In this document: piece after piece, positions 57,081 to 64,000 of the stretch
Layout: every line of letters begins with the position of its first letter
How positions within the stretch are numbered: position 1 is the first letter of the stretch
From: Marthasterias glacialis
Lineage: Eukaryota > Echinodermata > Asteroidea > Forcipulatida > Asteriidae
Reading direction: 5' to 3'
Assembly (NCBI GenBank): GCA_911728455.2
Contig: OU452227.1
Coordinates: 13,656,110-13,720,109, forward strand
DNA length: 64,000 nucleotides
Translations under genes and position numbers: made by a program
The notes under the pieces: generated by a model
The model's database searches: none
Seen by the model: the letters and a program-made list of their open reading frames with translations, nothing else
Told to the model about the DNA's origin: nothing

Positions 57081-58462
57081 GAGCAAGATACCAGTCACAG
57101 ATTTTTCTTGTTAACTGGTTGGAATTTTAGTCTTGCAAGAGTAATTTGTTTGTGCTTTGTTGCTTTTTGTGCTTAGGCAGCTCTATGAAATTGATGGGAC
57201 CAGTTCATAACGAAGTTTTTACAGTGCGTTTAAAAACGCATTTATTTATTTATTTATTTACTTATTTGAATATTTTTGCCACATTACCAAATTACGTCAT
57301 GAAATTCACATCCATAAAGGAGATGCTGTTACATTACGTCATTATCATTTCACCCTGACTGGTATCAGGTTTGGTTACAATTAAATTGATGTTGAAATCG
57401 TGGATTTTTGATGCGACTGGCAGAAATTAGTTTTGCCAAAATTGTTAGAGTAGTGTCTATTAGAAAGATTTCGCGAATCAGTTTCGCGAAACTTAATTTT
57501 CATATTGTTTGTAAATAGTTTTTGCGGATTGTATGTCACTACTGAAAATCAGTTTGCTGTTAAGTTAAAATGGTTTGCATTCTCACATGCTGGCAACTTA
57601 TATATAAATATTTCTTTATCAACATAACACATGGGCTACTCAAGCAACTTCGACATAACATAATGTTTCTTTTTATCCTCTTGTGGTAACAATATGACAT
57701 TGTTACCAAAATGTCACAGCAATTCTCTTTAACCACAAATTGTTGCTGAAGTGTTCCTTCCTCCATGCTTAGCCATAATGGCAAGGAAAAAAAAGAAGAA
57801 AAATGATAAGATATCGGAGGTTGCCTGAAGGTAGTTGATTAAATCATACGGATTGCTCATGATCGGATCACTTGGAAAGCCATTGGCGTAATGATGGGAG
57901 ATCTACCGGTAGCCTATAGCAGAAACATACACTGATCAGCCTCACACTTCCACTCATGTCAATCCCAACCGAGCATGCTGAAATCACATCCAATAAAGCG
58001 TCACCAGGCACGCACGCCTATGACCTTTAACCCAATCTTTTCATTACGGAAGGGCTGATTGGGTTTGTGTATACCTGCGTGGATTACCCTCTCTAATGAT
58101 TTTTAGCTGCATGTCATTAACGAAGAAACACCTGTGGCTTGTTTTCAGTTTGAATCTTAAGACTTCATGTGTGATTATCTTCAATTGATTTGTAGTTGAG
58201 GTCCTTGGTCGTTGCACAACTTGTTTCGTGTTTAATGGGGTCCAGACGGGTCATCAGACAACACTATACAGTTCTTTCATTTTTATCACACTCACATAAG
58301 TATATACAATCTGAGGGCCCTTCCTCGTTCCCGCTTTCTATCCAGACAAAATTGGACTTACATATTCCTAAATTTGACCCATTCTTCGAAAACTATACCA
58401 TTTAAAACCAAAAATCTTACATGGGATTTTTTCCAACATAATCATCTTTATACCATAGTTAA
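57081..58462. other. Single-copy stretch; possible enhancer at about 57900-58190
   Basis: The block 57900-58190 is GC-elevated and unmatched. It contains TGACCTTTAACCC (nuclear-receptor-type), GTGGATTACCC (Otx-type GGATTA), TCTCTAATGATTT and AACACCTGTGG. The remainder is ordinary, with a TTTATTTATTTA run at 57240-57260. No gene seen. Confidence 0.25.
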
Positions 58463-58600
58463 GTGCAAATTCGTCCTTCGGATAGGACGTAAAAACGTTG
58501 GTACCGTGTGTTGTGTAATGCACGTAAAAGAACCAAGTACACTTATCGCTAAAGAGAAGGGGTTTAGCCTTGGTGTTTCTGGCATGTTCTGGCAGCAATA
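58463..58600 (+). repeat. SINE family A, central-domain fragment
   Basis: Contains CCTTCGGATAGGACGTAA, ACGTTGGTACCGTGTG, TGTGTAATGCACGTAAAAGA and TTATCGCTAAAGAGAAGGGG in the same order as the 13680-14117 SINE. The tRNA-like head and the (TTA)n tail are missing. Confidence 0.75.
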
Positions 58601-59439
58601 CATCTCCTCTTGTATCCCTTTCTAGGTGTTGTATTATGGTTTCTTCGTCTCATAAAATCATTTGTAACAATTTCCACTCAACCAGATTGATAATTCGGCG
58701 CCAGGAGTGTCATTTATGATAGACATATGGCGCATTATCAAAATGTACACTTCTATTATTATTAATAATATTATTATATTTTCAATCTTACCAAGGTAAT
58801 AATAATGGGTGCCTGAAGAGTAGTCCGCACTCTCGTTTCCAATGCATACAACCAACCTGTGAAAAAAATCGTCAAATTAGGCGGTCACGTTTGGGATTCG
58901 CAGAGATGTTGCTCATATTCAAAGGATTATGTGCTGTTTTCGATTTTATTGCAAAATGACTTAACTGAGCGTTGTGGGATAATAATGTCTCGAACATGTC
59001 CCAATGATTTCTCATGACAGTTGCCCAGAGTATTGAGTTTATAAAAAAAAAAAAAACGTTTTCAGGATGAAATCCTTCAAAATGTTTTCTCACCAATCAA
59101 ATAGATTTGCCAGTGCGTGTACACCTGCACTCACAGCCACACAAAAGGTTCTGCTGGATAAGATCTCTGTTCAGATACACGATGCCCCCTGCGAGGCCAC
59201 TCGAGTTCTCCGTGTCCAGAGTCTAGGGATGAAAAACTAAAATCGAAAGTGAAAATTAAAGATGTCTGCCGCAATACAAACCGATATGGGATTCGGAATA
59301 TAAGCACATTTCTTGTCCACTTCAGGGTTTGAGTTGACAGGCCAGTGTTGTTCCATAATTTGTTGTAACAAAGAATTCATGAAATTTCATTAGCTCGATT
59401 GCAAAACTCACTAAGATTCATCTTGAGATGAATTGTAAG
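58601..59439. other. Non-coding stretch, no gene seen
   Basis: AT-rich; an imperfect TATTATTATTAATAATATTA tract at about 58755-58778 and a 14-base A run at 59043-59056. Nothing else recognised. Confidence 0.4.
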
Positions 59440-59550
59440 CAGTGGCGTAACTAAGGGGGCGGGGCACGGTGGAGGGCACGTGTTCCCCCCACTGATGTCC
59501 GTGCCCCCCTTTGAAATCTTGAATTTTTAGATTAAAAATTACCAGATTAA

Positions 59551-60421
59551 CCCTATCAGGACCGGGCTTTTTTTGGTTGTTCGACCGATTTTGATGAAAC
59601 TTGCCACAAATGTTCATTTCACCGAGTTCTACATGATGACGTCACAAAATTTCAAAAAAAAACGTCACTAGAGGGCGTTTTTGACTGTTTTTTGCCCATT
59701 TTTGGTCAAAAATCGTGTTTTTGCCATAACTTCTGTATTTTTTGTCTGAATGTTTTGAAACTTGGCACACTTGTACATTTTAACAAGATAAATATAATTT
59801 GAACCTTATTTAGTCACTTGAAATATCTTTAGGGGGCATAATAATTCACTAATTTATCCCATTTTTGGGAAAAAAATGTTTTTTGTGTTTTTTCACTTAA
59901 AAATCGAAATGGCCGCCGCCAAGGGTCCAGGGAGAAATAATCAGGCTTGACTGACAAATCTGAACATTTTTGGGGTCTGAAAAGTAAGAAATTAGCAGGT
60001 TGAAAATGTTCCATTGTTAAAAAACTTGATATAATTTGAACCCCTAATTACAGTCTGAAAACACAAAATCCAAGATGGCCGCCAAAAATGGCGGCCATTT
60101 TGAATTCCCAAAACCATTTCAGACTATCACGTGACTCATCACTATCACTTTTCTGGCAAAAAAATCTAAAATAAGTGGAAATTATGTCCAAAAAGTTTTA
60201 AAAATCACTAAAATACAGTAAAATCGTGTGACACAAGGTCAAACAAATTGTTGCCATGGCAACAGCTAACCCCCGGTATCAATTATTTTTTGCCAATATA
60301 ATTCTAGATATATTTTAGGAAAAGTCAGAAAATTTCGCGGTGATCGGCCTAAGCGTTAAAAAATAACGGGGAAAAAATTGGTAGGGGGCACATTGTGCCC
60401 CCCCCCCCGGTCCTGATAGGG
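59551..60421. mobile_element. 871-bp piggyBac-like non-autonomous element
   Basis: Perfect 16-bp terminal inverted repeats CCCTATCAGGACCGGG, flanked by TTAA on both sides (59547-59550 and 60422-60425). TTAA duplication with CCC-starting ends is the hallmark of piggyBac-type transposition. No transposase frame is present. The interior has AAATGGCCGCC / GGCGGCCATTTTGAA words and a perfect palindromic X-box at 60250-60263. It interrupts the older element at 59440-60721, so it is the younger insertion. Confidence 0.85.
60250..60263. promoter_or_regulatory. Perfect palindromic RFX X-box motif
   Basis: GTTGCCATGGCAAC is the idealised RFX-family dimer site. It lies inside the piggyBac-like element, so it is a site the transposon carries and could spread; use in this organism is inference. 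Confidence 0.6.
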
Positions 60422-60721
60422 TTAAAATATCACATTTTATAAGTTTTCTGTAGTAATTGTTTTGTTTTTTTTACTATTTTGATTTTAAATTTACACACAG
60501 ACAATGTATTTGTTTTACCTCCATGACAGATTATTTTATAAGAAATAGTAAACGGCATAACAAGAACAATGAAAGGGTCTTGTGGAGGAAAAACACACAC
60601 GGAAACTACAGTTGTAATTGGCCAAAAGTGCCACCTAGAAAAAATGGTGCACCCCATTGTGCCCCCCCCCCCCCCCATTGTGCCCCCCCCCCCCTAAAAT
60701 GTTACCCTTGTTACACCGTTG

Positions 60722-62520
60722 ATTGCATTGCTTCCACAGTGATTTGTATTGTGATATCACACTTTGCGTACCGTGACAGCTAGGATGGATTCGCATTTAA
60801 GATCAAGCTAAGATCTTTGTGAAATCGAGCGTGCAGCTGAAATGTTTTTTCTCTCTTCAAGCTTGCAATACTCAGCTGGATTCTTCTTGAAAGACACTAA
60901 TGGTACTAATGGAAATCTCTGGAATATCAATGGCATGAAACGTTAACTCGCATCCAGATTAGTTATTGGAACTTTAAAATGGCATATGTTTGGCTGTGTC
61001 AAAATACTCATGGAGGATCAACACAAGTCTAACTGCATTTCCAGTCAGAGTCTAGCTTGGATGAAATCACATGTGCATGTATGATTGGGGTGATCAAATG
61101 TGTGTAGGGATGTGTCGATTGACTGCTCTGCAACTCATGTTCGAGTTGTTTGTTCAGATTGAGTTTCTCTCAGGTTTCTGTTTGAGAAATGTACCCAATG
61201 CAAACGTCATTCGTGCTTGTATTGCGTACAGCCTTTGCTGATTGCAATTTTGTTTAACCTATTTAAAAAGAGGTGTATACAGAGCATGAAGAAATCAAGA
61301 ATCAGTGCTCAATAAATGAATACAACGGACGACAGACATCAATCCAGCCGGCCATACGGTTAAAAATCAATTAAAAAAATTAACTTCTTATTCAAGTAGA
61401 GAAACACTGAATCTACTGCGCGAATGTGAACTTTTTGTCGCCAAAACAACTTAAGTGATAATGTGGAGATAGGGACATTAATGCTCTTAAACTTTGCTTT
61501 TAACCGTTGGTTTAGAAAAATGTACCAAGTTACTGAAGGATCACCGTCACGGTCAGTTGTAGAACCCACCGTTTTTGATCCTAAAATGGTTACTAAACGG
61601 TGATTGTATAAGACAAAGTCACCCAACTCACCAGTCCACGAAAGTTTCTAGGAATTGTTTATGTCAAATTGCTGTGTACCGTTTGACGAATACGTTGTGA
61701 ATAACATATTGAGAGATTTCCCATGCCCGACATACCGTTAATAAAAAATCTTAAAAGCTTCGAGCTGCTCTTTGCACAAATTTAAAGGTACTTGCCAATA
61801 AAGTTATTAGCATCCACTGAACCCGCATGGATGTTATAAGTCACGAGAGGGCTCCCTCCAAAGCTTACGGTTTATTCAAAAACACAAATGCTTCACTTCA
61901 GCTATATTTTGATGTAAATCAAAAAAGACAATTGGAATACTTTTAAACAATCAAAGTGCTTGGTAACCCTTCCTTTATAAAAGGGAAAGGTATACTACTT
62001 TACCCTTTTGAGATATATTTTCGGTGTAAATGAGAGAAGTGGGTTTTGCGTGTGTTTATGAACATTAAAGGGATACAAATTGGTTGGTTTTCTGAGCGTG
62101 CTTAATTCATACGGGGACATGTTTGAAACATTTGCTCAGGTTGTCAAGAAAAACTCATGACATGTTTTGTGTGACTGTGTCCTTAAACAGTAGGGATCCG
62201 GCTGGTGTGATAGACCCAGAACGTGCTCGGTTCGATTTTGCGTACAAAACCATTGAGGACGTTGCTAAAAAAAACTAAGTCCAAACAATGGGAGAACATT
62301 GACAAGTCCTCGAATTACAGGGCCGACAATCGAGCCTGTTATGAACATACTGGTTCTATTTTTGTCTTGCGTTGCCAGGTTACGTTACATTGTGATTAGT
62401 GAAAAAATACCAGTTTCCTTAACAAGTTTGTTCCAAGAGTACGGTAGGTAAGTGATGGGATTGTGTGCCGTTGATGATACAGGCATGGATTTTGGTACAC
62501 AGAGCATGTCATGAGAACGT
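60722..62520. other. Non-coding stretch, no gene seen
   Basis: AT-rich. A hairpin CCTTCCTTTATAAAAGGGAAAGG lies near 61969-61991. A 67-base segment ending at GTAAGTGAT (62448) is open in one frame after a good acceptor, but overlaps a - strand frame and is not called. Confidence 0.35.
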
Positions 62521-62640
62521 GGTGTATCTTTTTGGAATGCTCCGAAAGACCTCATACTAATGTCGAGCTCTTTCCATATATTTATCAAAGATTTTATACA
62601 CCTTTTCAATGCATACTCATACTCATATCCGATGTGTTTA
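62521..62640 (+). pseudogene. Possible non-LTR retrotransposon C-terminal tail relic
   Basis: One + frame reads FWNAPKDL, then SSFHIFIKDFIHLFNAY, resembling the WN-LP--L----S---FK--LK--LF pattern at the C-terminus of CR1/L2-like reverse transcriptase polyproteins. The Leu after WN is missing, a stop lies just upstream, and no catalytic domain is seen. Weak match from memory. Confidence 0.25.
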
Positions 62641-63707
62641 ATTTTAGACCTATATTTTGCCGTCGTGCATGTATCTTGTCATGTCTTTTGTTTGTATTTT
62701 ATGACAGTCTTGTCCTGTCTCCGTTTGTCTGTCAGTAGGTTAGAAATGTCAGTAATAGGGTACAAAAGCTGTGCTTCACCCAAACCTAAATGTTGTCTAC
62801 TGTATCTTAATTTTAATGTTATTCATCATAATTTCTTAATGTAGCTTGGGCTTTGTTGTAATGACAAATATTATGATGAAATAATAATCTTTGTACTTTA
62901 ATGACAACATCGGAAAAAAAAGGTTTTTTGAATTGATTTGAAAAAACTTGGCTACAGGGACATCGCAGATTTGTCATTTGAAAAAAAGGGCAGAATAGAC
63001 ATTTTTGTTGTTGGTAAACAAACCGCGCTGGTTGGCATGGACGGCCAAATGTAGCAAAACAGTCAAGTCATGTTGACGGACGTTGTGACCAAATGCAACA
63101 TTTTTGCAAACTTGTTTTGTTTCCAAAAAAATGTTTTAAACAACATTTTGAATTATTTGTTTAACATTTTGACAAACTGTGATTATCTGTTTTGCGTTGC
63201 ATTGGTGGCTCCGCTCAGTTTCTCCATCTTGGTTGGCAAAAAACTTGGGCTTCGAGACGTTGCAATAGAAAAGTCTCTGACAAGCAATAGCATCCGTTTT
63301 GAAGAAAAAAAAAACATGAAGCCATTTTTTAAAATTCCCCAAAGTATTTCCCGTATCTGCCCACTACAATAATTTGTACATATAAAAGTGTCAATTTTGT
63401 TTATCTTACTCATAACTTAAACTACACTCTGCTCTTGAGCTGCAACGTAATGACGTGCAACTCAGCTCACCAATAGCTCATTATGTGCGACCTTGGGATT
63501 GCGTATAATTAAACTGAGTTGTTTTTAATTCCAATCCGAATTGAGATCTCTGGGGAGGGAAAACACACAATTTGTTGGCGTGTTGCCAATTTTTGAAACT
63601 GTGGATCAGGCGAGGGGATTCGAAGAAGTCCTATAGATGAGTTTGCAGCCATTTACCTTGATAACAATATTGCAGTAAACTGATAATGTCTTTGCATCTG
63701 TGATTTG
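62641..63707. other. Non-coding stretch, no gene seen
   Basis: AT-rich. A 100-codon + frame at 63070-63372 overlaps two - frames and has no family resemblance. Confidence 0.4.
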
Positions 63708-64000
63708 CAGCGGCGAAACTAGGGTAACCTTTTAGCGGGGCACAAGGGGTGAACAATTTTCTTTAGGTTTGACTTCTGGCCAATTGAGTTGAAGTTTCTG
63801 TCTGCATTGTTCCCCCAAACAAGTCCATTTTCAACTCTCCTGATGTGCCGTTTACTTCTTTTTTTTACAAGATAGTCTGACGTGGAGGTAAAAACGAACA
63901 CATTCCGTGTAAAGAAATTAAAGTAGTTCTTAAGGCATTGAAATACTACATAAACGCTTTAAAAAAATGTGGCATTTTATTCTGTTAATTTTTAATCTCG
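63708..64000 (-). mobile_element. CAGYGGCGTAAC-type MITE, inverted, runs off the window
   Basis: Starts CAGCGGCGAAACTAGGGTAA followed by CTTTTAGCGGGGCACAAGGG. It then aligns inversely with 36424-36792: ACTTCTGGCCAATT, GCCGTTTACTTCTTTTTTTT, CTGACGTGGAGGTAAAAACGA and so on. The other end lies beyond the window. Confidence 0.7.

Larger units (their letters stand above)
59440..60721 (+). mobile_element. CAGYGGCGTAAC-type MITE interrupted by another element
   Basis: The left end is CAGTGGCGTAACTAAGGGG. The right end is CCCTAAAATGTTACCCTTGT then TACACCGTTG, inverse in kind. Flanks ATTGTAAG (59432-59439) and ATTGCATT (60722-60729) match at five of eight positions, compatible with an old 8-bp duplication as in hAT elements. 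Without the 871-bp insertion the element is about 407 bp, close to the copy at 36424-36792. Poly(C) runs lie near the right end (60662-60694). Non-coding. Confidence 0.75.

Noticed and set aside
62381-62447. + strand exon candidate before GTAAGTGAT
   Set aside because: Short, overlapped by a - strand open frame, and next to probable retrotransposon debris.

Overview
This window reads as nuclear DNA of a metazoan, most likely a marine deuterostome and probably an echinoderm (sea star). It is AT-rich, has no bacterial-style gene packing, and no open frame longer than chance or simple repetition explains. It is littered with SINEs, MITEs and foldback elements. Two dispersed families carry a tail of the form GACT(C)CGATGACCGATTGAGCT followed by TTTTCACAGGTTTG. 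I recall that tail from sea-star assemblies, but I could not check it. The species call is inference.

No complete protein-coding gene can be supported. The window looks like a large intron or an intergenic desert. Three short stretches on the + strand (2173-2320, 43356-43441, 47440-47540) have an acceptor-like AG, an open frame and a strong GTAAGT donor, and are offered as weak exon candidates. The only clear protein homology is a decayed, 5'-truncated non-LTR retrotransposon on the - strand (32549-33275). A weaker DIRS-like relic lies at about 24042-24240.

Layout. 1-8.3 kb: mostly plain non-coding DNA with one exon candidate, two copies of a tRNA-related SINE, a 350-bp TIR element and a POU-site block. 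8.3-14.2 kb: a TIR element with G-runs, a foldback array of a 17-bp unit, a TA-flanked MITE and a full-length tRNA-Leu-derived SINE. 14.2-22 kb: a 137-bp inverted-repeat element, a striking 377-bp TIR element filled with about ten palindromes, a G-quadruplex tract and a MITE. 22-27 kb: a degraded transposon tract with a tandem duplication, a decayed SINE and a TIR element carrying a canonical histone-type 3' stem-loop. 27-39 kb: three copies of one MITE family, a retrotransposon relic, a second foldback array and a hAT-like MITE. 39-48 kb: largely single-copy sequence with GC-elevated, homeodomain-site-rich blocks (possible enhancers), an inverted copy of the 19-kb MITE and two exon candidates. 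48.7-50.1 kb: a 15-bp minisatellite with higher-order repeats. 50-64 kb: further dispersed repeats, possible enhancer blocks, a piggyBac-like MITE nested inside a hAT-like MITE, and another hAT-like copy running off the end.

Nothing here forms an operon or pathway. The biology of the window is transposon biology plus possible long-range regulatory sequence.
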